DNA of 64,000 nt, from assembly GCF_032854445.1 (NCBI RefSeq), contig NC_088297.1, forward strand, positions 3,469,991 to 3,533,990, in the 5' to 3' direction. The notes below the pieces were generated by a model. The model saw only the letters and a program-made list of their open reading frames with translations. It searched no databases and was not told the origin of the DNA. Source of the DNA: Liolophura sinensis. Its lineage: Eukaryota; Mollusca; Polyplacophora; Chitonida; Chitonidae. Position numbers and translations under genes: made by a program. Positions 32,910 to 43,520 of the stretch are shown one piece after another (the first letter of the stretch is position 1; each line of letters begins with the position of its first letter).

Positions 32910-33025
32910 AGGTTATGTCACTGAGAGGTCATCTAGATAAGCCAGTCAGGTTATGTCACTGAGAGGTCATCTAGATAAGCCAGTCAGGTTACATCACTGA
33001 GAGGTCATCTAGATAAGCCAGTTGG
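32910..33025. repeat. 38-bp minisatellite
   Basis: Three copies of GTCACTGAGAGGTCATCTAG followed by ATAAGCCAGTCAGGTTAT. Confidence 0.93.
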
Positions 33026-33104
33026 CACTGTAAGTTGGGTAATTCACTTAAAACATCACGAAGCTGTTCATTTTGCCTGATTCTGCCAGGTTTGTTGATC
33101 CACA

Positions 33105-33250
33105 AAAGGGTGTTTATAAGGTTTGTTTGAAAGGTAGGACGATACTCTGCTGGAAAATTGAAAGTTTCTGCAGTAACAGTAATACTTATGACATTTACTT
33201 GCCTCCGAAAAAAGCAAATTTTTGGGCAAAATTTTAGGACATTTACAATG
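33105..33250 (+). repeat. Dispersed repeat R2, copy 3
   Basis: GAAAGGTAGGACGATACTCT, then ACTTATGACATTTACTTGCC and AAAATTTTAGGACATTTACA. Confidence 0.55.
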
Positions 33251-33404
33251 TACTCCTGGCCATGGCAGTGAAAAGCCACTAACACTGTAGTGTGATATAA
33301 CCAGTCCAGCTGTGTTGACAGGAAATTTCCACTGGGACACTAGAATTATCCTTCTACATGCTGGTCAGCCACAACTAGAGCATGCAGGCTTACAGTATTG
33401 GCCC

Positions 33405-33560
33405 TAAAAATGCGTCCACAAAGTGCACTTTTAAAAGCAAATAAAGACCACAAAAATATTATTTAAGGGGCTGAAACTTAAAACTTACAAGGCTAGCATC
33501 CTACATGTACCTTCCAAACAAACCTCAGAACACCTTTCTAATTTCAGCGCAGTTAGAACT
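33405..33560 (-). repeat. Dispersed repeat R2, copy 4
   Basis: Inverted relative to the copy at 33105: GCATCCTACATGTACCTTCC, AAACCTCAGAACACCTTTCT. Confidence 0.55.
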
Positions 33561-33778
33561 GTATTTAAGGGAATGTACATGTGATTAATGCAGCAGTATA
33601 TTTTATGCTGACATCAGCATTTACAACCCAATAGGAAAATATTGTAGAATGATGTTTTTTTTTCCATTTCTCTACCCTGCACCCCCCACCCCTATGTTTT
33701 CAGGGGTTTTATTGAACATTTTTAAACATTTCTGAACTTTATGGACCTTTGTGTTATTGACAACAATTGTTGAGAAAG

Positions 33779-34565
33779 AGATGTACAAAATCACAAGAGT
33801 TCTTGAGTAATAGTTGTACACAACCACAAGAATTCTTGAGAAACAGTTGTACACAATCACAAGAGCTCTTAAGCAACAGTTGTACAAGTACACAATCACA
33901 TGAGTTCTTGAGTAACAGTTGTACACAATCACAAGAGTTCTTAAGTAAGTTGTACACAATCACAAGAGTTCTTAAGTAAGTTGTACACAATCACAAGAAC
34001 TCTTGAGTAACAATTGTACACAATCACAAGAGTTCTTGAGTAACAGTTGTACACAATCACGAGAATTTTTGAGTATGTTGTACACAATCACACGAGTTCT
34101 TGAGTAACAGTTGTACACAATCACAAAAGTTCTTGAATAACAGTTGTACACAATCACAAGAGTTCTTGAGCAACAGTTGTACACAATCACAAGAGTTCTT
34201 GGGTAACAGTTGTACACAATCACAAGAATTTTTTTTGTACACAATCACAAGAGTTCTTAAGTAAGTTGTACACAATCACAAGAACTCTTGAGTAACAATT
34301 GTACACAATCACAAGAGTTCTTGAGTAATAGTTGTACACAATCACAAAAGTTCTTGAGTAACAGATGTACACAATCTCAAGAAGTCTTGAGTAAGTTGTA
34401 CACAATCACAATAGTTCTTGAGTAACAGTTGTACACAATCACAAGAATTTTTGAGTATGTTGTACACAATCACACAAGTTCTTGAGTAACAGTTGTACAG
34501 AATCACAAGAATTCTTGAATAACAGTTGTACACAATCACATGAATTCTTGAGTAACAGTTGCCTA
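33779..34565. repeat. 33-bp minisatellite with two palindromes per unit
   Basis: About 24 copies of a 33-bp unit; some are shortened. Each has TTGTACACAA and CAAGAGTTCTTG, two short near-palindromes with 2-nt centres. The open frames on both strands are a by-product of the 33-bp period. It lies in lipin intron 1, about 1.2 kb downstream of the putative first exon on the lipin strand. Confidence 0.95.
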
Positions 34566-34751
34566 CAGTTGTTTTCACTGACAAAAAATCTTGAGTAATA
34601 CATGCATCTACATATACATGTGCTCAGTAACAATAAACTCTGTTTGGTTTACAGCGATATACATGTATATTACAGAGATATCGTCTCTCTCTTTTCCGCT
34701 GTTTGCACGTACATTAAGTTTTCCCAGGCATAAATCGACGCCAACCGCCTG

Positions 34752-34795
34752 TTACTTATTTATTTGATTGGTGTTTTACCCTGTACTCCCAACTA
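34752..34795 (-). mobile_element. SINE-A 3' end fragment
   Basis: CTTATTTATTTGATTGGTGT then TTTACCCTGTACTCCCAA. Confidence 0.7.
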
Positions 34796-35758
34796 CATGC
34801 TCGTACAAATTAACCAACATTCTGTTCTTACGTTGACCTAACCAAAAAATAGTCCATCATGGCAACAACACAAACTAACAATAAAGGATATTTCCATGGT
34901 CCATTCTACTGAGGTTAGTCAATTACAAAGACCACACTGTTGATGTGGATTTATGCCAAGGAAGACTTAATGTACATGTGTACAGCAGTAAACCACAAAC
35001 CCAACATTTTCAGGGCTGTTTCTTGGAACTGTGTGGCTTGATGAGTGTAACTATAGGTGAAGTAGCAACAGCTGTGATAAAAAAACATAACCCCATTGGT
35101 CAAGGATTTGGGTAACTCAAGTCGTAGCAAACCAGCCCTTTATCGTAAGAAATTGAAGGCGGCATTAGTGTCATCTTCATGTGTACAATTTATGTTCATA
35201 AATGTTTGTGCATATCAGATTATGGCTTAAAACCGTATAAACATAAAGAAAATAAGGAATACCTTGATACTCATCAATAAAAAAATCTACAGGTACATGT
35301 ACTTACAGTCCAATTATTTGGCTAGTTGAATTAACTTACCATATGTCATATATATTTTAATCCATGCTACTAACACCCTCAGATCCACTGATTACCAGAT
35401 CCACTGATTTACCAGATCCGTTCACTTCAAACTTCCCATAGCAACCAAAACTACGGGGTGCCAATACTGCCATTGCATGTCCATTCTAACACAACCTTAC
35501 TCTTATTCTTCGTATCAGTCAGTTAGTGTACATATTATATTTAAAAATAGGTATGACCTAGACACATACAAGGACAGTTAAACAGGGTATATTTTTAGCA
35601 AAACTCCGACCACTGAACAATAATATATATGACCTGGTCAAAAATCAGACGATCAAGACTGTCAGCAAACCGTGAAGAACAGTCTGAGAGAAGTTGGACT
35701 ATTCAAGAAATGTCATTCTCACTCAAGACTGTCATGGAATTCAGCGACAGATACTTAC
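34796..35758. other. Lipin intron 1, first kilobase
   Basis: No element was recognised. A short tandem piece near 35382-35420 repeats CAGATCCACTGATT. Confidence 0.4.
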
Positions 35759-35930
35759 CAAATCTTTCCACAATTATCATTCTGACCTCTGTTCGACTCT
35801 GACAGGCAATTCTCTTCCTAATCTAGCGATTATTTAGCACTAAATTGGACTAGTATCTACATTTTGGGCTACCGTACGTCAACTACTACGTTCCCGGTAT
35901 CCCACCATTTTGTCTGTCTCGCGTCAGTGG
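35759..35930 (-). other. LPIN: Probable non-coding first exon of lipin
   Basis: On the minus strand a strong donor, GATTTG|GTAAGTATC, ends at 35759. The sequence just upstream is locally richer in CpG. Exon 2 has a 3' splice site in the 5' UTR, so an upstream non-coding exon must exist; this is the best candidate I see. The transcription start is not determined, so the upper boundary is approximate. Confidence 0.55.
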
Positions 35931-35993
35931 GTCACATGACCGGCTCACCTCATGTCGAAAGGGGGCGGGGCGTGTGGGTCTGGCTCTGATTGG
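35931..35993 (-). promoter_or_regulatory. Probable lipin promoter: E-box, GC box and CCAAT box
   Basis: GTCACATGAC (35931-35940, E-box/M-box type), GGGGGCGGGG (35961-35970, Sp1-type GC box) and, on the lipin strand, CCAAT at 35989-35993, all within 63 bp just upstream of the putative first exon. No TATA box was seen. Confidence 0.5.
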
Positions 35994-35999
35994 CAGCTC

Positions 36000-37540
36000 A
36001 GATATGGCTCGACTGCTAAAACCGTACGTTCATTATACTAAAATTATATATTCTCTCATGTGTTAGATTATGCGATCAGTGACAAAAAAGTGAATCAGCA
36101 AAATATTTGAAACCCTGCCCACATACATGTACACAATGGGAGGGGCAAATAAATACTGAAAAGGGGACAAAAATAGTCTCTATGCAACATATAAACTTAT
36201 AATACACCGCATACATTTTTGCCGCTTAAGTATGTTACCGTATTGTGGACACAGCTGTGACTATTCACACATATATACGTGCACACCTACACATTTCATA
36301 TTCAATAATCACTTACCAAGTGGAATACAGCCAACAGGTGAGAGGAGTACAGAGTTTTATTGTTGTGTCTGTATAGTAGTATATGGATATACAGTATGCT
36401 TTATATAAGGTCTTTACCAAATGTATTTTACCACTAGGCTTACATTTTAATGAAAACATTCTACAGGCCTGTGTGCTCATAGAAATTTACATTACTGAAT
36501 TTTATTTATAAATCATACGTTAACAAAAAAGGGACTTGGTTTACAGCCCATTGCCAGGTATTTATAGGCTGGGGCCACATGTAGGCGTAAATGTGTACAT
36601 AGGCTATACCTATACCTACTGTGCTTATTTGGGCAGTAAGTTAACCAAATAAATAAATAGCTACACACACATACACACACACAAAAGAAAAGAAATATTT
36701 ATATAGCTTCATACAATGACACAAAATCGTGATGTCCAGTCTCAAGAAGACTAGAAGGTATACACGTATTTCGGCAATGAACCATTTAACAATATAGTTT
36801 GTCTGCCTTTATACGTACACGTCCGTTTACAGGGTACATGCTAATACAAGAGTTGTTTTTATGTATGTATGTATGTTTTACAGATCTATTCAGCTGCATA
36901 TGTGCTAAGCACAATAGTTCTTTTTCTCTGTACGCTTAAAAGCTTTTGTGTGTCGTCATGTATAATCACAATTAACATAGATGACCCATTTATTGTCCAT
37001 CTTGTGACACTGTTATAATACATTATGACACATATATACAATTGGTGTCGGGTGCTATATATTTATATACCTATCTGATGGCCTTGACAGGTTAGGCCTA
37101 TAATTTGCATAATCACTTATCTCAATACACGATTTTGATATATATGCAATTTTTTATGCGTATATTGATATAATATATATATGTATTTGTATATTCAGTA
37201 TAGCTTCTTTAATAAAAGCAAAGGATATTGTTTGAAAACAAAGATCTCACAGCAGTTTTTGAAGTTGCTTAGTTTTATAAATTTATATACTATAATATAT
37301 AATTATAACTATATATATTTATTTATTTATATAAATAAATTTATAAATACTCAAACCTGCACTTGCTTAATTGGGTCCTCAGCGATGCATTAGACGAATA
37401 TGTGTATTGCGCTAGTGAATGGTTGTGGAGAAACTCAAACGACATATCATGTAGCTGGACAGAAATTCCATCAAATTAAGAAGAAAAATAAGAAGACAAA
37501 CACTCAGTCTTCATGCCAAACAACTACCGATCATTTATTA
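36000..37540. other. Intergenic AT-rich stretch
   Basis: Contains an (ATGT)n run near 36860-36878 and TA-rich tracts near 37140-37350. No gene was recognised. Confidence 0.4.
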
Positions 37541-37547
37541 AGCCTAC

Positions 37548-37775
37548 TTTCTTTATACACTACTGAGGAGGACACAGCCCTTCCCAGAATGAATAAATGA
37601 ATGTTTGGGTTTTACGTCGTAGGCCTACGTATCAATTTTTCAGTCATATGACGACGAAGAGTCATTAGGTGTGTCATCGTACTTCTTTAAATTTCTTTAT
37701 ACACTACTGGGGAGGACACAGCCCCTCCCAGAATGAATAAACGAATGTTTTGGGTTTTACGTCGTAGGCCTACCA
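37548..37775 (-). repeat. 80-bp direct duplication containing SINE-B 3' ends
   Basis: TTTCTTTATACACTACTG through GGGTTTTACGTCGTAGGCCT occurs at 37548-37626 and again at 37693-37773. The shared end plus TTTTTCAGTCATATGACGAC is the reverse of the SINE-B tail. Confidence 0.8.
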
Positions 37776-37817
37776 CGAAGAGTCATTAGGTGTGTACATA
37801 TAATGTATTTTCTTGTG

Positions 37818-38078
37818 GCAGGGCGAGTCCGTGCTGCAGCCACTGAAGTGTCATGCCGAAGACACCAGACATGACACCCACCGAGTCACATTATGCTGAC
37901 ACCAGACCAATCAGCCCTGCTTCCTTGCTCTAACACCTCAATGGTGAGCCCCCAAGCATGACAGCAACAAGTAGGATGTTCAAAGTCTTTGGTATGACCC
38001 GATCCTGATTTTATCTGGGGTCTCCCGACTTCGAGCGGGACGCTCTAACCATTAGTCCACCGTAGCTGTCCCCCAGCC
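37818..38078 (-). mobile_element. tRNA-derived SINE, third type (SINE-D)
   Basis: On the minus strand the head contains GGACTAATGGTTAGAGCGTC (A-box) and then TCGAAGTCGGGAGACC. The body contains GGTGTCATGTCTGGTGTCTT. It is distinct from SINE-A and SINE-B. Confidence 0.65.
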
Positions 38079-38092
38079 GTTCCCAGGGTTGA

Positions 38093-38335
38093 TTTGATTT
38101 GATTTGATTGGCGTTTTGCGCCGTACTCAAGAACATTTCACTTATACGACGGCGACCAGCATTATGGTGGGAGGAAACCCACGACCATCCGCAAGTTGCT
38201 GACGGACCTTCCCATGTACGGCGGGAGAGAAATCCAGCATGAGCTGGACTTCAACTCACAGCGACCACACTGCTGAGAGGCTCCTGGGTCTTTACGCTGC
38301 GCTAGCGCGTTAACCGACTGAGCCACGGAGGTCAG
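38093..38335 (-). mobile_element. SINE-A, full-length copy
   Basis: TTTGATTTGATTTGATTGGC tail and CGCGTTAACCGACTGAGCCA at the head end. Complete A- and B-box region. Confidence 0.9.
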
Positions 38336-38993
38336 TTGGTGACTGGTTGGCTGAGTAACTGTGGCCTGTGTCATAACCAAAGATCACAAGAAATATTATC
38401 AAGAATACGTAAACACTAAAGCACTTCGTAACCACGACCACAAAATGCATGAGCATTATCATCATTGAATTGCATTAAAACATGATCATATATGCAGGAC
38501 CACCATATACAGGTAGGACACACATCATTATCAGGTAACCACCTCCCTCATTTCCCGGAAATGGACCTGACCACTACACTGTGTATGCGCAGAGGCCTGT
38601 ATACATTATTGGTTCAAATGGCCAAAACGTTTATTTTTGACGCAACTGAGAAGTTCCTGTTTGTATATACTATATATATATAATGACTTGCCCTAAAAGT
38701 ATTGTAAGTGATATACAAATGTATTATTCAATTTAGGTGAGACAGTTATTTTGTATTAACAGGCCTGTAGATATATTTATCCTCTTACACATGAGCGCTT
38801 GTATAAAACCATAGTTATAAATTGATTAATGGTGTTGATATACACCTAATATAGATATAGCTTATATAAATCATGGAAGTATATATATGGAAACAAACAT
38901 GTGAAATGGGCAGGTCCGCTATGTAATTGTGTTTTACTATACACATATACGTGGGTATATAGGTACGTCTGGCTATATATTAGGCATACACCA

Positions 38994-39297
38994 GTACACT
39001 CTAAAAAAAAACTATTCCATTAAGTTGGCAGAATACTAGATCTATAAGTTATCCAAATGATGACAGAATAGATTCTGTTATTGCTACAGTAACGTTATAT
39101 ACATGTACATGTTTATGGCAGACTTGTTCTGTTATCCCAATAGAATACAATGTGTTCTTTTGTTGCTGTAACAGGGTATATTCTGTTGCCCATAACATAA
39201 TATTATATATGTTGCCGTAACGTGATCCGTCCTACCATCAAACAGAATTAATATACATGACAAGTTAAATTTGACAGCTTAGTTTTTTGAGTGTTTA
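38994..39297. mobile_element. MITE family M3 (TA target, mariner-like), copy 1
   Basis: Ends CACTCTAAAAAAAAACTATT and AGCTTAGTTTTTTGAGTG are inverted. The left flank is TA; the right TA is degraded. The interior has several CTGTTA/TAACAG words in inverted arrangement and no coding capacity. Confidence 0.7.
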
Positions 39298-39299
39298 CA

Positions 39300-40200
39300 T
39301 ATGCAGACATATATACTGACCTTATTATGATTCAGAAATTCCTGTCACAGCTTGAGCAGCCGCTGTCTTTCACATTGCAGGCTGCATATGATTCACATAA
39401 CTGCAAACAGCTAGGCTACAACAGCCAGCTCGTAACTACATCTCTTCGTGGAAGTTACTTGCTTAACTTAACTTAACGTTAAATGACTTATATAATCCTA
39501 TATACGAATACTGCATATGTAACTACCGTTAGATATGCTTCTGAACAAGCTACTGTGGACAGTACCAGATGTATATTTAAGTCTATACGTTTTCTAGGTC
39601 ATGCTGTCATACATTGTAAGTAATTACCCGAGATAGACGGAGAGAGAAGAATAAACACATATGATAAAGCACTTGTTTGTACAATTCAGGTCGCACACGC
39701 GACTGCCCGACTAACCGCATATGTTGTAGGTCATGAATATTCAAACCAAAAAAACAAAAAAAAGGGTCTGGCTATATGTGTCGACCAATCAAATCGACCG
39801 AAACTGGAGGTGTTTCTGTGGGTGTGTCCTCACCTAGTTTTCAGTAGCAACAAATATGTAGAGCATAACAAACTGACTTATACCGACCGCCTCAGGCAAC
39901 AGCTTGTGACTACTTATACATGCAGACATATAGCCCTACACACTGGAGTAGGTCCGACGCAGACTATCAACAATCCGTTATATTTTCACCTGAGGTCAAG
40001 GGTTCGCGCTAATCGCTCCAAAAAGAAAAAAGAAAAAAAATTCCTAGTAAATGAATTTTATCACACAGATAAGAGGTACACGTACCTCGCCTAGAGAGTT
40101 TCATAATATACAGTACATGTACCTAGGCCTTAGGAACTTAAATAGATACGGTACCTAAAATTAAATATTTCACAGTAACGTCTGTTTCTTAACGGGTAAT
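39300..40200. other. Intergenic, nothing recognised
   Basis: No gene, array or element was seen. Confidence 0.4.
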
Positions 40201-40207
40201 ACGCATA

Positions 40208-40425
40208 CGGGGCCTCCATGGCTGAGGTGACCCAGGGCGCTGTGGGTTCAAGTCCAACTCATGCTTGCTTTCTCCTCTCCGGACGTACATGGGAAGGTCT
40301 TCCGGCAAACTGTTGATGATCGTGGGTCTGCCCGATTTCCTCCTACCATAATGCTGGTCGCCGTCGTATAAGTGAAATATTCTTGAGTACGGCGTAAAAC
40401 ACTAATGAAATAAATAAATAAATTG
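40208..40425 (+). mobile_element. SINE-A, shortened head
   Basis: GGGGCCTCCATGGCTGAGGT, B-box GGGTTCAAGTCCAACTCATG, end GAGTACGGCGTAAAACACTA and tail (AAAT)n. About 30 bp of the tRNA-like middle is missing. Confidence 0.88.
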
Positions 40426-40711
40426 TGACACATGCACATATATGGCACAAACACGATTGCAGCTTTCATTGTCTCGATCGGCTGTAGCTTTAAGTCAGGA
40501 GGGTTGACAGTCAGCCTGGCACGGGGCAGTGCTTTACACACCATGGTTTCTTCGTCTTATATATAACTGACCAAACTGCACCGTCATAAGTGAACAATTC
40601 TTAAATGAGCCAAGCACGACCACGCAGCAAATGCACAGCTGAGTATAGAGAGGCCTATATCTATACATGCATGCCCTCGACAGTATGAGGAATTTTAACA
40701 ACACTTAAAAG

Positions 40712-40965
40712 TACACTCAAAAGAATATTCTGTTAAATTTCAGAGGGCGTCTGTTATCTGAGTGATGCAGATTATTCAGTTAAATATAGCACACATATTC
40801 TATTTAACATATTCAAACAATTCAACATAACGATAGATTCTATTAGAATAACGGAATGATATGTCGAATATGACTCAATGATATGTTATAATAACAATAT
40901 ACATTCTAGCATCACTCAGACAACAGACTTTCTGTTAAATTTAACAGACTGATTGTAAAAGTGTA
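40712..40965. mobile_element. MITE family M3, copy 2
   Basis: TA target duplication at 40712-40713 and 40964-40965. Ends CACTCAAAAGAATATTCTGT and GATTGTAAAAGTG; sub-terminal TCTGTTAAATTT and AAATTTAACAGA are inverted. 250 bp. Confidence 0.75.
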
Positions 40966-41109
40966 AAAGAAAATATACATTTGTGCCCGATCCGGCAACA
41001 GTGAATAATTGTGTTGAATAAAACTTGGGGCCCCCGTGGCATAAGGGGTTAGCATGTCAGCACGTGTATTGTCTTTGTTCGTATAGAATTTGCCAGAGAG
41101 AGAAAGACG

Positions 41110-41292
41110 CGAAGCAGTCGTTTAAAACTAACAGACCCAGATACTAATAACAGATTGGTGCTTGTCACAAGTCCAAGCTGTAAACACAATTTCGTGCAAA
41201 TCTGTCCAGAACTTTTGGCATGACGTTGCTGACAGACAAACAGACAACAGGACAGATCAAGAGACAGACAAATAAATGCCAATAAAAAAACT
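41110..41292 (+). mobile_element. Possible RTE-type LINE 3' tail
   Basis: TTTCGTGCAAATCTGTCCAG, AACTTTTGGCATGACGTTGC and runs of GACAGACAAACAGACA resemble the 3' end common to RTE-like LINEs and their SINEs in invertebrates. No reverse transcriptase is present here. Confidence 0.35.
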
Positions 41293-41359
41293 ATCCTCTT
41301 ATCTTTGAGATGATACAAGAAAACACATTATTATATATGGCATATACGGCAGATATACG

Positions 41360-41605
41360 CGGTACAGCGCGGCGTAATGACCCAGGAGGCTCTCACCAAT
41401 GTGGTCGCCGTGAGTTGAAGTCCTGCTCATGCTGGCTTCCTCTCCGTACATGGGAAGATCTGCCAGCAACGTATTCGTAGGTGTGGATGTTCGTGGGTTT
41501 CCCCCAGGATCTACCCGATTTCCTCCAACCACCATGCTGACCGCCGTCGTATAAGTGAAATATTCTTGAGTACGGCGTAAAACACTAATCAAATAAATAA
41601 ATAAC
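41360..41605 (+). mobile_element. SINE-A, nearly complete
   Basis: GCGGCGTAATGACCCAGGAG, GTGAGTTGAAGTCCTGCTCA, ending TACGGCGTAAAACACTAATC with tail (AAAT)n. The first head bases are missing. Confidence 0.9.
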
Positions 41606-42002
41606 GACGGATACACTCACCATGCACAGCTAGAGGCTACTGCTGCAAGTTGCGCATGCTCCATGGCGTAGGTTCGTGTTAAACTGCTTATATATTCCCT
41701 TTCTCCTGCAAATATATACCGCTATAATATTTCGTGTCTTCTATCTATATGACTCACTCATTTCCCTATATATACCTATCCATTTGAATATACCGAAAAA
41801 GATCGAGGTGTTCGATGCTTCACTTTGGAGTCAAGACATATGTACGAGCCCAGATGATAAATCTGTGATTATATAAACGCGTAGGTTTGTACCCTGGATC
41901 TCATATCATGCCAGGCCATAAATAGTATTGATTTTACGAAAGTCTCTTATGAGAGTCCCGGGACAGTAAAGACGTGGTGTACATGGGTGGTCATCCGGAT
42001 CT

Positions 42003-42218
42003 GCTTTTCAGAAAAATTGAACATTCGTGTCAAGATTGAACATTCGTGTCAAGATTGAACATTCGTGTCAAGATTGAACATTCGTGTCAAGACCATGTAT
42101 ATGTACAGGTACTTGTATCTGCGGCCCATACGCATAACCTTGCTTGTTACCTTCTTAAAGATTTGTTATCTTCTTAAAGATTTGTTATCTTCTTAAAGAT
42201 TTGTTATCTTCTTAAAGG
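42003..42218. repeat. Two neighbouring 19-bp arrays
   Basis: Four copies of TTGAACATTCGTGTCAAGA (42016-42092) are followed, after about 50 bp, by four copies of TTCTTAAAGATTTGTTATC (42151-42215). The units are unrelated but share the period. Confidence 0.93.
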
Positions 42219-42228
42219 GGATTATATT

Positions 42229-42295
42229 TATTTATTTATTTGATTGGTGTTTTACGCCGTACTCAAGAATATTTCACTTATACGAAGGTGGAAAT
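42229..42295 (-). mobile_element. SINE-A 3' end fragment
   Basis: TTTATTTATTTATTTGATTG through CACTTATACGAAGGTGG. Confidence 0.8.
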
Positions 42296-42639
42296 GGGAT
42301 TATACGTTATATGTTTATATGTTATCTATCTGTTTGTTTGTCCGTCCGTGGGTCGGTCAGTAAATTTAAATGAAAAGTTATACGTCCTATCGTAATTTTG
42401 TCCACGTTTGTACACGGATAAGTACAAATCCGTTAACCATGGAATCGGTGAGAGGGTTAAACGATCCTTCATCTTTAACACACACAACGACAGATATGCA
42501 GTGCATATTGTCCCATTGTCTGTAGTGTGGGAATTTGTACATTTAGCCGTGATGGGGTTAAAACAAAATACATTGGCTTTTGATGTCGCATAAAAGAAAT
42601 TTTCACTTATATACATGTACACGTAAGACAGCGGTCTAT

Positions 42640-42805
42640 TTAGGGGTGGAGGAAACCTTGATGCCCTCAGTAAACCCCCGCCCAAGGCTGGGTATATATG
42701 CGTCTGGCTATAGCCTCCTGACATCACAGTCGAAGCTGAATGAGCAAGAACAAGATTCGAACACGCAACCCCTTTGGTCAAGAGCCTCACAGTTAATTGC
42801 AGAGA
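42640..42805 (-). mobile_element. Degenerate tRNA-headed SINE
   Basis: Minus strand has the B-box-like GTTCGAATC, preceded by GACCAAAGGGGTTGC. The body is unlike SINE-A or SINE-B and resembles the SINE-C type weakly. Confidence 0.45.
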
Positions 42806-43147
42806 TCCATCGATCCACCTGTTTGACAACATGGAGACCTCTTCACATATATTCTGAGTGATTCATATTTATTATAACGTTCCCTGTCGACATTTTTGCC
42901 AAAGGATAGTCCAGGATGGATTCAAAAAAAAAAAAAAAAGAAACAGAAAAAAGCAAGAATATTAAGGATATGCACCTAGTACCTTAGTAGCCCGTATATA
43001 AGTTAGTATATACATGTAAATACAAAAGGAAGCATATAAAACCATTTAAGGCAATACAATGAGGAGTGTTAAGTTTTGCCGCAATTTATATTAGTTTTTC
43101 TCACAATAAGGAGCGGGTAAGCAGTAAACCTTGTCTCACTCAAACGA

Positions 43148-43520
43148 CCGGCCAGGATAGCACAGTTGGTAGAGCGCCCGCTTCGGGACCGGTAGATCCA
43201 GGATCAATCCTTGATCGAGTCACACCTAAGACTTTAAAAGAGGAAGTTGTAACTTCCTCGCTTGGCGTTCAGCATGAAGGGGATAGTGCAACGACTGGTT
43301 GACCCGTATCAGTATAATGGCTCGGGCGGGGCGGCTTACTTGCCTTCGGTAAGTCGTCTCAGTGAAGTAGCACTAAATAAAAAGAGCGGTGGAAATCCGC
43401 CCTGCAACGAGGAGGCACATTACACGTACAAGCACCCTAATGATTCCTTCGTCGTCATATGACTGAAAAATTGTTGAGTACGACGTTAAACCCCAAGCAC
43501 TCACTCACTCACTCACTCAC
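43148..43520 (+). mobile_element. SINE-B, full-length copy
   Basis: Nearly identical to 2229-2588: GGATAGCACAGTTGGTAGAG, GGATCAATCCTTGATCGAGT, ending in GACGTTAAACCCCAAGCACT and a CACT/ACTC tail of several units. The low divergence suggests recent activity. Confidence 0.88.

Noticed and set aside
33779-34565. CRISPR-like regular repeats
   Set aside because: No unique spacers separate the units, and the window is clearly animal DNA. The same holds for the 57-bp and 27-bp arrays.
33672-34633. Several minus-strand frames rich in repeated VIVYNCYSRT
   Set aside because: They are readings of the 33-bp array in different frames.
42326-42832. 168-codon minus-strand frame
   Set aside because: It spans a degenerate SINE and simple sequence; no domain, splice context or conserved motif was seen.
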